From Saksenaea vasiformis B4078 (Eukaryota; Mucoromycota; Mucoromycetes; Mucorales; Saksenaeaceae), in the NCBI GenBank assembly GCA_000697055.1, contig JNDT01001546.1, forward strand, positions 1 to 64,000: a stretch of DNA of 64,000 nt, read 5' to 3'. Below are positions 12,392 through 24,583 of the stretch, one piece after another (the stretch's first letter is position 1; every line of letters begins with the position of its first letter). The notes under the pieces are model-generated. The model was not told where the DNA came from, made no database searches, and saw only the letters and a program-made list of their open reading frames with translations. A program made the translations under genes and the position numbers.

Positions 12392-13664
12392 ACCACTGGG
12401 AACTAGAACACTGGATCATATCTTGATTAAAACACACGAGGGACATCTATTGCATCCACCTTGGAGCTTTTTTATAATAAAAGTTCTCAAGATTTTCTAA
12501 ATAGAATTGCTTTTTTTGTTTAAATATATCATGCTGAATGAACATAGAAGTTCAACTTAGGAAAGACGGGGATATTGCGACGAACTATTACCTATCGGAC
12601 ATCTAGATGGTTCAATTGAACTTTACCAAGGTTGGCACTGATAGATCGAATGGAGCTGGGTAAGTCTCCAACGCTTTTATCCAAAGTAACGCTAACCAAA
12701 CATAGCCAATTTCTATCGATAAACTGACATGAGCACAATTGACAATCTTGCGCAAGCTCGTGTTCATTTCTTCACAACGGAATAATAATACAAGGTGTCG
12801 CTAGTTGAAGAAGCACTGTCATACTACATCAACAGCAGTGCTTGGCGATAACATTCGACAAGGGGTAACTGTGGATAGGTATCGTTATAAGAAATACAAA
12901 CGCCACCAAAAGCCAGTATACAATCTCTACACACTGAAAACTCGTGTCAAGGACAAGCCCTCGACTTCGGCTGTTACTATGAACAAAAATTTGCCTATGG
13001 AGGGCTCTTCCAGCCATGATGGCTGGGACCGACAATGCTGGTCTTGGCTTTAGTTGAAGATCCGATGACGAGGATAAATGGTATGTCAATGCATACACGT
13101 GTCAATGAAAAGGGATGGCTATTGCAATGACATCTTTTGGGTGACCAGAAGATAGTGTGCTACATATCACTTTAATGTAGGTTAAGTGGACCGGGCCCAT
13201 GACTATAATGGGAATACTTAGGGAAAAGGATCTCTGGTGTTTGGGTTATTTTAGCCGATAGGTGGCTATTTATCTGATCCAAAGCCGTACCTGCCTAAAC
13301 ATTTAATGGCATTGTACGAGATTTTAGGTACGTTTTAATACGCGAGTTAATTTTTAAGGTTGCATGAAAGAACACTGGTCATTGCCTACAGCTATTGCAG
13401 TGCGACATTAGAGTCCCGATACAAACTGGTCGTACCAAGCAAGTCTAATTCTATTAAATGATGCTATTAAATATGCCATACTTATATATAAGTCAAAAGA
13501 TGTATGATGGGCTTTCCAGCAGAGAATGAGACATATAGTTAATTAAGGGAGTAAGGTTATAAAGGTAAGAGAAAAAAAGAAAAAGAGAAGATAGGGGAAA
13601 CGATTCGGGTTGCAAACCAGGAGAAGGAGAAACTCCGACACGGAGCGCAGAAAAAAGTTTTCCC
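12392..13664. other. Intergenic spacer
   Basis: No supported gene is seen. Two overlapping ORFs on opposite strands at 12805-13098 show no motif. A polyadenylation-like AATAAAAG lies at 12476-12483, behind guf1. Confidence 0.5.
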
Positions 13665-14306
13665 TCATGACACCACTTTTGGTGTCAGGCTCAATTTGAG
13701 GGTGCTACCTCTGCGGCCAGAAATCAGATCTTCAAGTTCTTGCCTTTTACGTTCTTTTTCCAAATCTTTGTGAGCCGTGCTAACAACACGATGATTATGG
13801 ACGTTGTATGTCTTGATTTTCATGGGTGTCGATTTGCTCGGCGACGGAGAGATAGCTGCTGCTGCTGCGGGGGATCCACGAGGTAACGGCAGAGGTGGTG
13901 GTGGTTCTACAGTTGCCGTCGTAGACGCAGTGCTTTTGCGCTGGTGATGCAATGTAGATGAACATGAATGTCGTCGAGGATTTGAGTTGGAGGCCGGCTC
14001 TTTGAATTGCTCGGTTGTCATGGTTTTGCATTGCCGTCGCGCGGATGGCAAGGGCGATACCGAATTATGGACTCGTGGTACAGGTGGAGGAGGAGCGGAT
14101 AATGGCTCGCGTTCTCCAAATGAAGCTCTCGTTGGCGAAACGACCGAGTAGATACTAGTAGAATGGTGAAGAATGGGAGGTGAAATGGGTAAATTGGCTG
14201 TGTTCGTTTTGCTTCGATGATGGCGAGAGGTTTGAATGGGCTGCGGTCGAAAGATCTTTTTGAAGCTTAAACTACGTTTGTTTTCTGCTGTCGTGTTGTC
14301 AAGCAT
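13665..14306 (-). CDS. Ser/Pro-rich low-complexity protein, function unknown
   Basis: The single ORF of 213 codons begins MLDNTTAENKRSLSFKKIF. The body is rich in Ser, Pro, Thr, Arg and His, with a run of Pro (APPPPVP) and another (PPPPLPLPRG), and an Ala run, so it is probably disordered. The last 40 residues are different: a charged helix (KDLEKERKRQELEDLISG) followed by RRGSTLKLSLTPKVVS, which reads like a conserved short motif with an RRGS phosphorylation-type site. I do not recognise the family. It may have an upstream exon, because an A-rich stretch precedes the ATG. An intact frame with this composition on an AT-rich background supports coding. Confidence 0.6.
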   Translation of the reverse strand: MLDNTTAENKRSLSFKKIFRPQPIQTSRHHRSKTNTANLPISPPILHHSTSIYSVVSPTRASFGEREPLSAPPPPVPRVHNSVSPLPSARRQCKTMTTEQFKEPASNSNPRRHSCSSTLHHQRKSTASTTATVEPPPPLPLPRGSPAAAAAISPSPSKSTPMKIKTYNVHNHRVVSTAHKDLEKERKRQELEDLISGRRGSTLKLSLTPKVVS

Positions 14307-14851
14307 ATCTGAAATGAAAAATAAAAAATAAAAATAAAGTAAAAAAAAATAAAAATAAAAATAAAAAAGGAAGGGAGAAGAAAGAAGAGAAAGAAACCGA
14401 TCGAGCGAGGCAGAATGGTCCTTTTCCTATTTTTAACGTCTCCCTTCGAACTCTAAAACAGGGAATTTATACATGCGGACTGGATATCCTGTTTGGCGGA
14501 CTTAACCTCTTCGAATAAGACAGATCATCACAAGGGGGAATACACATATACCAGCGCTTGTTTGCTCGATCATCTGCCGAATAGATTTTATGCTTCCTCT
14601 ATGAATCACGTAGTAAACAGCTGATACACCACAAAAAGCACATGCTCGATCAGTTTGGAAAGTAAAGAGCGTAATTGATCGCGTAGCGTATTTCACTTTT
14701 CATCGTCATTGCGCAGTAACCAACTTTAAATTTTTCTCACAAATTACCCATCGCATTTAACGCAATCATAGCAACAGCGTAACCCAAAAATTTCTCCCAC
14801 GTGGGCAGACACTTCTTTTATAAAGCAAAAAATGCAACCGCAATATAAAGT

Positions 14852-15516
14852 TTACAAACGGCGACCACGGCGACCACCCTTTCTGCGGGTGCTGTCGGTG
14901 GGGATGGGAGTAACATCCTCTATAGCAATGCATTAGCATCACGATGTCACATGTCATGACCAAACTTACCAATGCGGCCGATTCTCATGCCAGAACGGGC
15001 CAAAGCACGGAGGGCGCTCTGACCACCGGGACCAGGGGTCTTGGTGCCAGTACCACCAGTAGCACGGATCTTAACGTGAAGAGCGTTGATACCGACTTCC
15101 TTGCACTTGGCGGCAACATCCTGAGCAGCCAACATAGCAGCGTAGGGAGAAGACTCATCACGATCAGCCTTAACCTTCATACCACCTAATCCAAATGCTC
15201 TTAGCATCGATCCACATTTTTACGATTTCGATATTTTACCAGTGACACGGGAGATGGTTTCGCGACCGGAAAGATCGGTAACGTGCACGAAAGTGTCGTT
15301 GAAGGAAGCGAAAATGTGGGCAACGCCAAAGACGAGCTCACCTTCGCGGACCTGAGGACCAAGAGTAACGTTCTCGACAGGAGTCTTCTTAGCGGCAGCA
15401 CGCTTGGACTATTGTAAAATAAAATAAAAATTTAATCCATCTGTCCGTTTTTCGATCCATCCATTCTCTCCTCAAGTAATCTACAATTATCACATTCATG
15501 ATACGTTACTTACCAT
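14852..15516 (-). CDS. rps14: 40S ribosomal protein uS11 (RPS14)
   Basis: This small-subunit protein binds 18S rRNA at the platform. Four exons on the minus strand are 15516-15514 (the ATG alone), 15408-15240, 15185-14970 and 14919-14852, joined in frame to about 151 residues. Diagnostic stretches are [87 protein letters not shown] and the basic tail [15 protein letters not shown]. The first exon contains only the start codon. The following intron (15513-15409) lies in the position often occupied by regulatory introns in ribosomal protein genes. Codon use is GC-biased, as expected for a highly expressed gene. Confidence 0.96.
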
Positions 15517-15949
15517 GGTGGTTTAAGTGATGAAGAGAAGGAGTATCGTGTCGCCCCGCCAGCCTTTTCTTTTGTGCCCAGAGTGCCGCTTCTCTCGGTG
15601 GCAGCCGCTTGACGGATATCTGTGACTCGTTTTCTTCCGTCCGGAATTGGCTGGGCGGGGATTCAGCCATGCTACAAAATGCTTGTCAGGAAAGAACAGC
15701 AGCAGCATTCGGTGGGTGGTCAGTTGCTCGTAAAAGGGGTTATATCATGTTGGATAGTCTGTACTACCTATCTTCCTCAATCACAAAATGCACTTGTACA
15801 AGAACCTGTCTAGACACTGTACTGGTTTTAAGACACTTAGTATCGTTTCACAGACTATGATGGACACACTTTTGTACTTCGATAAGGAATTAAACATCGC
15901 AAAATTAATACTGCGCAGAAACCACAAAGATTTCTGGTAAGCTATGTAC

Positions 15950-16110
15950 TAAATTTTGCATCTCTGAAGAGTCAATTTTGCGCTAAAGAAGAATCGGATA
16001 TGCGGTCATTAGTGTATCAATTTTACGTCAGAAGATTAATCAACTTATATAAACTTGGTCTCCCCAGTGGACGCAAAATTTATTCGAGCAGTATAAAAAA
16101 TAGTTGCATG
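15950..16110 (+). repeat. Short inverted-repeat element, copy
   Basis: This copy carries AAATTTTGCATCTCTGAAGAG near its left end and GTGGACGCAAAATTTAT near its right end. Between them is the family core (ATGCGGTCATTAGTGTATCAA and CAACTTATATAAACTTGGTC). The same blocks recur near 19.1, 48.25 and 57.6 kb. It resembles a MITE and has no coding capacity. Confidence 0.55.
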
Positions 16111-16336
16111 AACGTAACAGTGGCTACTTCAAAACGCAGACTTCATCTGGAAGTAACGCCGAGTGATTTCAGACAGACACAAAATCATAGGAAAAATCCT
16201 GTAAATACTATTTGATTTTGTAATATGGAACACATCGTACAGGGTAAAACGGGCGATTTTGATTAGGAAGTACAGATTATCGTTTATGGTGCTTTTCTCA
16301 CTTTAAGAAAAAAAAAAAGAAAAAGGATTATACCAA

Positions 16337-18487
16337 TTACCGCTTTTCTCTACGACCCAGTCTCCATCGGGTTTTTTTCTCTTCAGGCACCGCTGCTAAC
16401 GTAGGTGCTGTTGGTGGGGGTGTCATTGGCATGAACGTGGATACATCAGGTGAAAACGTCTCTTCCCTTCGAGGCGATGCTAATCCATTGAATTTGGTAT
16501 TAATTCGAGAAGTATCCAAGGGTGAGGGTACTGAATTCTGCGTTGATGTCGTTGGCGGTCTACCGTTGCTGGATGCATTATCCTTTCCTTCTAATCCATT
16601 CCAGAGATTTAAAGAATCCATTGTAAGATTGACAGCTTGATAAAATAATACATAACCGGATCCACTGCCAGGAAGGTCGCTAAAATACTTTTGGATTTCT
16701 TCCTCTTGTATAGTCTAATGATGCTTGAGATTCCAAGGACAAGGTGAGACATTCAACTTACTGTTACGGAATCATCATCAAAAAGCATCCACTGGCCATT
16801 GCTCTTGATAACAGTGATGTAATGCCCATGATGAGGACCACTATTCATGAAGTATTTAGACACATCCATCTCCTTATCTGCATTTTACACACCTTCCAAT
16901 ATGGATTACAAATGCCCATAGTTCATACATCCTGTCTGCATCTTCTGTATCATCACACTAAAAGCTATTAGACTCAGACTCATAACACATTTCCAACTTA
17001 CGGTATTGAAAAGTCGCAGCTCAAAGGGGAAAACGACTCTGTATGTGAGCTTAATGTATTTTTGCAGCTGCTCTTGGTATTTAAAGCGCTTCAGATGAAG
17101 AGCTAGGATATTCGGTAACGTTTTGATCTTCATTCTATATGTCTAATTGAGTACGGTTGATACGACTTTCCCGAATCCATACCTCCGTTCTGCCTCCTGT
17201 AGTCCACAGCATACGTCGCAAAAATATTTGTTTTTATGGCACAAGGTTTCACTCGCTGAGAATTGCCGTAAACATGATGTAATAGAAGAATTCATTTCCA
17301 CATCAATTGATAGGTCCATAAACGACTCGTCGCGGCTAGTGACCTTATCACCCGTTATGATAATTATATACACATGTGTACACTTACTGTCTCACACGTC
17401 AGACATTTTGTTTCGTTCGAGAAGACACCCTCGAATAGTTGATGCACCCAGGTCGACTGAAGCTTTTTGTCTACTAATTCGGCCATATTCTATCAGATAC
17501 AGGTACTATGCTAGATGATACTTACTGCTACTGTCGTCGTGATTACTGCCCTGGCTATGTATGCTTTTTTTAGTTTCCTGAGAACTATTTTCTCCTGATT
17601 TGTCAGCTTCCGCAATTTTTTTCTGATAATGCTGCACATCCTCCGCAATCGTATTCAGAACATAGTTTAGAAATTCGTGTGCATCCTGATGCATACTTGA
17701 TCGAAAAAGTTCTAGATAAGGTTAGCCAGAACCTATACCAACTTCCCTAACTTACCATTTTCTTTCTTCACTTTGTTAATAAAATTTACGGGTGCAACAA
17801 TCCCAGACTTCTTTTTATGGGTCGAAATTTTCCAGAATAGGTCTTTAAGTGCAGCAAAGAGCGTATCTTCCATGCCAGGCGCTAAATTGACACCATTGTG
17901 ATCCTTTTCAACTGCAGTGGGAATGATACCACCACCCGTCACACCGGTGCGCGATGTCTGCTTCTGAAGTGTCGGTGAGCTACCATTGGTGCTATTTTTT
18001 CGGTTGATTGCTGTAGAAGGCGATGAGATGGTCGGATTCGGTATTGTAGGCGCCCCGGACAGAATAGGCGTGCTAGGATTGGTTTGCGGGGCCGAAGGGA
18101 TGGATGCGATAGGATGGGGGAAACTGGTGACACATTCCCGAAAAGGCTTGCAGTAATAAAGCGCTTGGAGAACAGAGTTGCAATAGCTGCAATAGCTCGT
18201 AAGTACTCTACTGTCCGTAGCGATGAAAAAACATACCAGGTATTACCAAACTAGAAAGAAGCATACTTAGACTTAGATAACGGTCTGATTATCAACGCTC
18301 TACCTACATTCTCTAGGCCAAAGTAGCGTTCGCCCTCGTCCATACCGTCATTGTCTATTGCAGACTTGCCTGACTGGCCCTGTTAAGAGGAAAACGGAAA
18401 TGCAAGTTAGATTTTCAGCAACAGGTCCGTTGTTGCATCATCAAAACATACCAATCCCATCCATTTGAGAATAGAAGTACTTGACAT
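16337..18487 (-). CDS. Ubiquitin C-terminal hydrolase, USP12/USP46 (Ubp9/CreB) type
   Basis: This cysteine protease removes ubiquitin from substrates; relatives are WD40-activated (USP12/46, Aspergillus CreB). The ATG at 18487 starts [12 protein letters not shown]. An exon then gives ERYFGLEN, and a tiny exon joins to form the Cys box [17 protein letters not shown], with the catalytic Cys in GNTCY. The [12 protein letters not shown] box lies in the exon near 17690. A zinc-binding pair of Cys motifs is seen ([12 protein letters not shown], with a second pair downstream). [14 protein letters not shown] precedes the His box [12 protein letters not shown] with the catalytic His near 16840. The C-terminal 90 residues are Ser/Pro-rich and basic, ending WRLGRREKR. 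An insertion of about 60 low-complexity residues separates the Cys box from the QDAHE box. Several introns of about 50 bp are inferred. Confidence 0.9.
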
Positions 18488-20330
18488 TGTTAACAGAAGG
18501 GAGTATACCAGAAAAAAAAACCGTAGGTAGCCGAATGTAGTTATACCTGCAGTCAATTGCAACAAGACAACAGTGGGCAAAGAGAAGTAGGTTTTGCCGT
18601 CCGACGCACACGTGTGAAAAAGACTCTCTGCTGAAAGCGGAAATGCGGTGTATGAAAAATCCCTGAGGAACAGGAGACCGCTTACCTGATGGATAAGGAT
18701 GTTTTGCCAAGATTGGACTATACTAAATTTTTCATATAATTCTGCATTCATTTAAACCTGTTTGGCGTCAACTCTAGATGGACTTGTGCTGAGAAGTTAC
18801 TTCTTTACGTTGTTGCCCCGTTACGATTTGCGTGTCCTCTTCTCCCACACTGAGTTGATGTTGGAGACGGTTTCCGCTATTCTCACGCAAGATACGTTAT
18901 AGATAATGGGATGTGATGGTTAATTAAAAAGATCCTGAACTACTGTTATCATTTTTTGCTTTTTGGCATAGTATATCCTTTTTTCAATGCATCCTCGGTA
19001 AAGGTTGTTCGTTCTGTCTGACTTTTCAGCCTGCATGACCTCTGTCTCAAGGAATTCAGGTATATACTGTTTATTGAATGGATTCTTATGCTACTCTACA
19101 AATTTTGCTTCCATCAAGAGCCAGGTATGCGCTAAGGAAGGGAAGAAAGGTGCGGTTATCAGTATATAAATTGGCGATAAAGTAATACTCTACTTACATC
19201 AACTTGGTCCCCAGATGAAGGATGTAATGATCCTGTATCCGTTTTGAAGAATTGACATCCTTACCGGGGCGTTTTTTGAAAAAAACAGGGCCAAAAAAAA
19301 AAAAAAAAGAAGGAAACTCATGCGTCGCTTTAAATACGGATCATTTTGGGTGGAGCCTGTCCTTATCGTGTGACATCTTTATTGCTTCCGATGGGATCCT
19401 TGGGAATCCAGCACTGAAGTGACTTAATGGAAGACTCCGGTTACGCAGGCGTGAACTACTCCTTAGATTTACGCAAAACGACTTACTTCCCAGCGCAAAG
19501 ACGCATCACTTTCCAGTGCAAAAGTTATTCGGCTTGAACTTAATGTGATATTTATTTGACGTAGATGCTCAGTCAAAATCCAGTAAATTGCTCTTTATAA
19601 AGTGCAAAGTAAGCTGATAAGTCCACTCTCTTCTGTGCATTATACATAAAGACAAGTTAGATGTTACATTGCTCCAAGACTCCTGCGGGGTGTTGCCTTC
19701 GGCAGTCTTCTTTCTCCCACGTGGCGCGCTCACTTATACCATGCCCATATGTAATAAGTATGGCATTGTTCTCCAGCATAAGACAGAGATATTCCCAGGT
19801 ATGTGACATGACATCGAAGTACTATTCCAGACTATTTCGAAGAAACGTTTGCTTATATTAATTATTGGTAAAGACAATGGATTCTAATGAGCTAATCAAG
19901 CATGAAATAGCGCAATAAGTGCCAATGCAGCAAGGCTACAGTCGATACATCCGGTCTCTGACGGCTTATCTTGATTTCAGTAAAAGTTCATTAGCGGTGC
20001 TGTGATATTCAGGTACCAGATGCTTTATCCCGACCTTACGTTCCATCGTTTCAGATATATCGTCCTTTCCCATTCTCCAGAAAGACATCAATGTTTTCCT
20101 GCAATTAGTAAAGTATTCCATTCACATAGGTTTCTATGGACAAAAGTTGGGAAACCTTTGGGCAACTTTTTATACGTCGTGTAATATCGAATTATGCAAA
20201 ATTTCCTATGAATCATATAACAAACTTCAGTTACAAGATATATATAATGTTCCAATACTTGTACCTCCGGTGTGATTGTATTTCAAAACTTATAGCTTCG
20301 GACAGAACCAAAAGAAAAGCAAATGATCCT
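18488..20330. other. Intergenic spacer with one repeat copy
   Basis: No gene is recognised. A copy of the short inverted-repeat family lies at 19085-19240 (AAATTTTGCTTCCATCAAGAG, then the CTACTTACATCAACTTGGTCC core). A poly-A run is at 19295-19308. The ORFs at 19661-20184 have no motif. Confidence 0.5.
19085..19240 (+). repeat. Short inverted-repeat element, copy
   Basis: The left end is AAATTTTGCTTCCATCAAGAG. The core contains GGTATGCGCTAAGG and ACATCAACTTGGTCCCCAGAT, as in the copies near 16.0, 48.25 and 57.6 kb. The right inverted end is more decayed here. Confidence 0.5.
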
Positions 20331-20339
20331 GAACCTATT

Positions 20340-20660
20340 GTCTCTTGTCGTATCATGTTTTTATGTTTTGTATCTGATTGGTTCGTTGTGACGTCGGCCT
20401 CTGTTGACCTTTATAAAAAGGCGCAGAGCGCCTTTGAATAAAGCTTTGTCCTTTGACTTGGTGAATCATTAGTCCCGTCTGTCTGAAAAGTATCGTTGAT
20501 CGTAGTGAAGAGTAAGACCTGATGAAGGGCGGCTTTGCCGATCCCTTCTGGCCGTCCTACGGTCACGACATCGTATCGATCCCGGATCTGAAATAACCGA
20601 ACAAGATCACCAGAGGATGATAGACTAAGCAATAGAATAACAGAAGAAGAATGATGATGC
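20340..20660 (+). repeat. Candidate solo LTR or pol II promoter remnant
   Basis: A TATA-like CTTTATAAAAAGG at 20410-20422 is followed by a small GC hairpin (AAGGCGC...GCGCCTT) and a TTGAATAAAG signal at 20436-20445. TATA and AATAAA within 40 bp is the layout of an LTR U3/R boundary. No second copy of this stretch was found in the window, so this rests on layout alone. Confidence 0.35.
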
Positions 20661-20937
20661 TTTATTATGCAACGATGTTCCCTTTTTATATTTTCTAATC
20701 AGGCCTATTCTTATGTAATCGTTTACGGTTGTTCTATCTCAAAAGGAATAGTTCTTCAACGGATTCATGCGTGATATGTTCTTGGGAAAGTTTATGCTTT
20801 TGGAAGACGGCCGAGAGACAAAAGGAAGTTGCCTTGTAGAGACTTCGATCCGTTGTGTTACTGACTACCAAAAGTGGAGATCGAGTGCAACGATGCGACA
20901 AGATCTTTCTGCCGAAACCCAAAAAAGGAAAAGAATT

Positions 20938-21010
20938 CGAGGCTACCAGGGGTCGAACCTGGAATCTCCTGATTCGTAGTCAGGCGCCTTATCCATTTGG
21001 CCATAGCCCC
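20938..21010 (-). tRNA. tRNA-Arg (ACG)
   Basis: The minus strand reads a 73-nt cloverleaf. The acceptor stem GGGGCTA pairs with TAGCCTC through one G-U pair. The D arm is GGCCAAATGGATAAGGC-like. The anticodon stem CCTGA/TCAGG holds the loop CTACGAA with anticodon ACG at 20975-20977. The T arm CCAGG-TTCGACC-CCTGG is perfect. There is no intron. The internal B box GGTTCGACCCC is intact, so the gene should be transcribed by Pol III. The discriminator base is G, usual for tRNA-Arg. Confidence 0.95.
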
Positions 21011-21250
21011 TTTGATGTTTTTAGAATAGCCATAATCTTATAAGAGAGAAGAAAGAAAAGAATTTGTAATTTTTTTTAAAGAAATTTTTTTAAAGTAAAT
21101 AAGTTTAATGTTAATAAGAAAGTAATTATAATAAATAAAAAAAGTTAAAAAAATAAAAAATAAAATAAAATAAAAGTTAAAAAAAAGTAATTATAATATT
21201 AGTTATCTACTAAATTGAAATAGTAAAGTTTATAAAACTTAGTGAAGAAT
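21011..21250. other. A/T-rich tract upstream of the tRNA
   Basis: This stretch is almost purely A and T, with long runs such as AAATAAAAAAAGTTAAAAAAA. It lies directly 5' of the tRNA gene. It may be a nucleosome-poor region or a decayed element end. No gene is seen. Confidence 0.6.
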
Positions 21251-21844
21251 CAAAGATGATTTTAAGAAAAGAATATGAGACAAAAGAAGTCAGCGAGACT
21301 GAGATGAAGATTTTTATTATTCAAAGAGTCTTCTTTTATATGTTTCTAAAATATGATCAGGACATTGATAGTGAGACATCTTGTAAACCAGTAATGACGA
21401 GAGTAAAAGTTTTCATTCAACTGAGTCCAAAGATACCAATGGTGCAATCACAAAAGTGATCTACAATTGGTAGTAAAAATAGACAATGATGGCCCTGGAC
21501 AGTCGGTAACAAAAATCAGGAACTAGATTTAGATTACCGCAGGTCTGCAATGAAGAAGAAAAACTCGTGTGACAATAAAAATTTTACAAGTTCATCTGGT
21601 GATAACTGAAACATTATGAAAAGGATGTCAAAATATGACACTTAGTATTGAGTTAATAATATATAAGTAAAGAATTAGTATCTGAAAGTATAAATTGTCT
21701 GTAAAAAGATATGTCTAAAATAAATTAGTTAATAAGTCAATTAAATAGTGAGCATCAGATACAAGTATTTTAAGTTATGTATCAAGAACTGAGAACAAGT
21801 AAAGAATTAAGAGTGTAATATATGGAGTATTTACTATCATGTCT

Positions 21845-22305
21845 TCTGCACAAAATTACTATGCACAACTATATGCAGCTATATAGGAATTATCATATTT
21901 TAATTTTACTTTGACATGGAGATCGCATGTATGAATATGCAGTCATGGTAATCAGAGCAGAAGAACAATCATGTCTATCATCACTCTAAACAAACATGAC
22001 ATTTAATCTATCTTAATGAAAGCTCTTATTCAACATGCACTGGCAGATGTCTAGAAGTTTTGTAGATATGAGATTGTTTTCCAAATTAAAAGATGATGAA
22101 TAAATATACAACGTTTGAGCGGCTGTTGATGTTCAAAGAAATATGATCGATTGAAATGATCGCCACTGTACAATAGCATAAATGCTTCTAAAGGGGACGC
22201 ACTCATTTTATTTAGAAGGGATCGTTTGAAAGAGATGACGTGTGATGTGCAAACATGCAGCATTTACTAAACTTTTGAACGTTCTGATGAGACACGACCA
22301 TCCTC
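21845..22305 (+). repeat. LTR-like repeat copy 1 (segments A and B)
   Basis: Segment A (21845-22020) reappears at 26890-27085, sharing stretches such as ATTATCATATTT and ACATGACA. Segment B (22047-22305) reappears at 23424-23680 at roughly 90 percent identity by eye, and in part at 60074-60292. No protein is encoded. Together with segment C, seen in the other copies, this is interpreted as one LTR of about 590 bp. Confidence 0.6.
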
Positions 22306-23099
22306 CTAGAGGACTGTCGTATTCTACATACAGAATGACTAAATCATATCACGACATCTACAGATAAACCTCACAGATGAGAAACCAGATAAATAATGAT
22401 TAAGCTGAAGTACAAATCATATCAGGGTCCAATATCCGATTGTACCTGAAACCTCTTTAACATTGATCATTGGTTTATCATTGTAAAACTTTTATTTCTC
22501 AAGAATACCACTACTGCTATAAAAGCTCCCTGTAAAACAATAATAAACAATCATCTAAGAGTCTCAACGTTGTCATATCTGACATTGATCTTTTACTCAT
22601 AACACTATTTACGCAGCTCAATGTCATCACGACATATAAGAAAATACGACCATGTCAGTCTTACAATGACTTTACAAGATTATCCTAAGACATGTCCATA
22701 CTCAGAGTACCAATCAGAACATATTCATTCATGATCCAGTTACCAGGAAATTCGGAAACAATAAGATCCGCTCTTTCAATTCCGCTGTCCCTGATTCAAC
22801 TGAGACAGTCCCAATGGATTACATTCTGAATTACCGCACAGCTCTTCTTTAACCCGATCTCTAAAAACACTCCTTTAGATTGGTTAACGGACAATAGCGA
22901 TATCTAAGACATAAGCTAACAATCTACTCTGAAGTCAACAAGACATATAAATATCGTCAACTCAGATAGAAAAGTTTTTCAGAAGATTGATTCTTTTTTT
23001 CTTTTCTCGAGAATAAACACTAGTCTCGCTGAATCTATTGATCCCTTTTTATTCCACATCAACGAGACATTACAAACGTATTTCCGTTGTTATCTGTTA

Positions 23100-23290
23100 T
23101 GTTGGTTATCTACTAAGTCGAAACAGTGAAGTTCGTGAGACTCGGTGTACTGTTTTATTCTTGTGAAAAAGAACGAGGAACTGTTTTACTAAAAAATCCC
23201 TCTAGATAACCGAATTTAGCGGAGTGATGTGTGATACACTTATTGGGAACTGTTGTGTAGCATTGAGTTGTTTGGACACAACATTATCCA
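23100..23290 (+). repeat. Direct repeat D, copy 1
   Basis: The block ending TGTGTAGCATTGAGTTGTTT recurs at 24716-24858 with the same flanking order (GGAACTGTT..., GATAAC.GAATT.AGC.GAGTGAT). The first part (GTTATCTACTAA.T.GAAA.AGT) also occurs at 21197-21225. No coding function is seen. Confidence 0.6.
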
Positions 23291-23423
23291 TCTCTCAATT
23301 AACCAAATTTCACAAGGACCTCTGCCAAGGCTGCCTGATGGAATGTTTCATCATGTAGGATAGAAGCCTTTAAAAAAAAGGTGATCGTTGGTTAGCAATG
23401 ATGATATTACCTTGATCATTGGT

Positions 23424-23840
23424 GGATGTCCAGAAGTTTTGTAGATATGAGATTGTTTTCTGAATCAAAAGATGACAAATAAATATACAACATTTGAGCG
23501 GCCGCGATGTTCGAAGAAATATGATCGATTGAAATGATCGCTGCTGTACAATAGCATAAATGCTTCTAAAGAGGACGCACTCATTTTATTTAGAAGGGGT
23601 CGTTTGAAAGAGATGACGTGTGATGTGCGAACACGCAGCATTTACTAAACTTTCGAACGTTCCGATGAGACACGACCATCCTCCACTGCTGATCACTGTT
23701 ATTTTTATTATTGTAGAAGAGCCAGTAAAAAGATATATAAGGTGGGTCGATTAATATACAATAAAGAATATAACACAAGTCTCAAAGGATTTATCCGTCT
23801 GATTCTTTTTATTGATTTTCTTCTACAAACCTTTCAATTT
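23424..23840 (+). repeat. LTR-like repeat copy 2 (segments B and C)
   Basis: Segment B (23424-23680) is followed by segment C (about 23690-23840). C has a TATA-like AAGATATATAAG at 23731-23742 and ACAATAAAG at 23758-23766, followed by CAAGTCTCAAAGGATTTATC. The TATA and polyadenylation signals support LTR identity. Segment C also occurs at 27088-27245. Confidence 0.65.
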
Positions 23841-24430
23841 CTATATTACAAAGAGGATGAATGAGAAAAAACACGAGACAAGAGAAGTCAGCGAGACTTG
23901 GATGGCTTTTTTATTGAATAAAAAGTGTTCCTCTTTTTATAACAAAATCATCCATGGATACAGATAGATTGAGCTATATTCCATGATTACACAGATGCTC
24001 ATATATCCATGATATAGCCGGTATCTATATTGGATCTTTCTTAATGCAGTATTTACAGAGGACAGATCGAGAGCGGATCGTAGAAAACTCGGTGAAAGGC
24101 ATTGTATAAAGGAATCCGGGTTAAGTGCTAATATGGAAGCAATTGAAAGTCCACAATCTGTGTTCAAGGTAATTTCGGAGTAGAAATAGGATCTCTTTAT
24201 GGTAATGTATCAATCATTGGCTAGCAATGTATCTGACTGTGAATGGAGGATGTTGGAATACAACAGCAAGCAAGAAATAAAAAGAAGATAGGTCACATAG
24301 ATATCTTTTGTCAAAAATAAGATTGTTAGACTTAAGTCTCTGATATTTATCTGATTCATTCAGTATATTTATATGTTTTTTTATTTATTCTAGCTAAGTC
24401 AAAAATGGAAAAGTTATTCTATTGAAGAGC

Positions 24431-24583
24431 AGTCAAAAAGCATCAAATTGTAAAGATCAGGATAAGAATGTTGTGATATTGAGTCAAAAAGTATCTGGTT
24501 GTAAAGATCAGGACAAGAGTGTCATGATGTTGAGTCAAAAAGCATCAAGTTATAAAGATCAGGACAAGAATGTTACAATATTG
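24431..24583 (+). repeat. 51-bp tandem repeat, three units
   Basis: Three head-to-tail units of 51 bp begin AGTCAAAAAGCATCAAATTG-like. Each translates in the + frame of the ORF at 24422-24664 as a 17-residue unit, SQKASNCKDQDKNVVIL and variants. The units differ from each other at several positions. Whether the ORF is expressed is unknown. Confidence 0.75.

Noticed and set aside
21011..21250. A/T-only tract as a mitochondrial DNA insertion
   Set aside because: No mitochondrial gene or tRNA fragment is visible; low complexity explains it.
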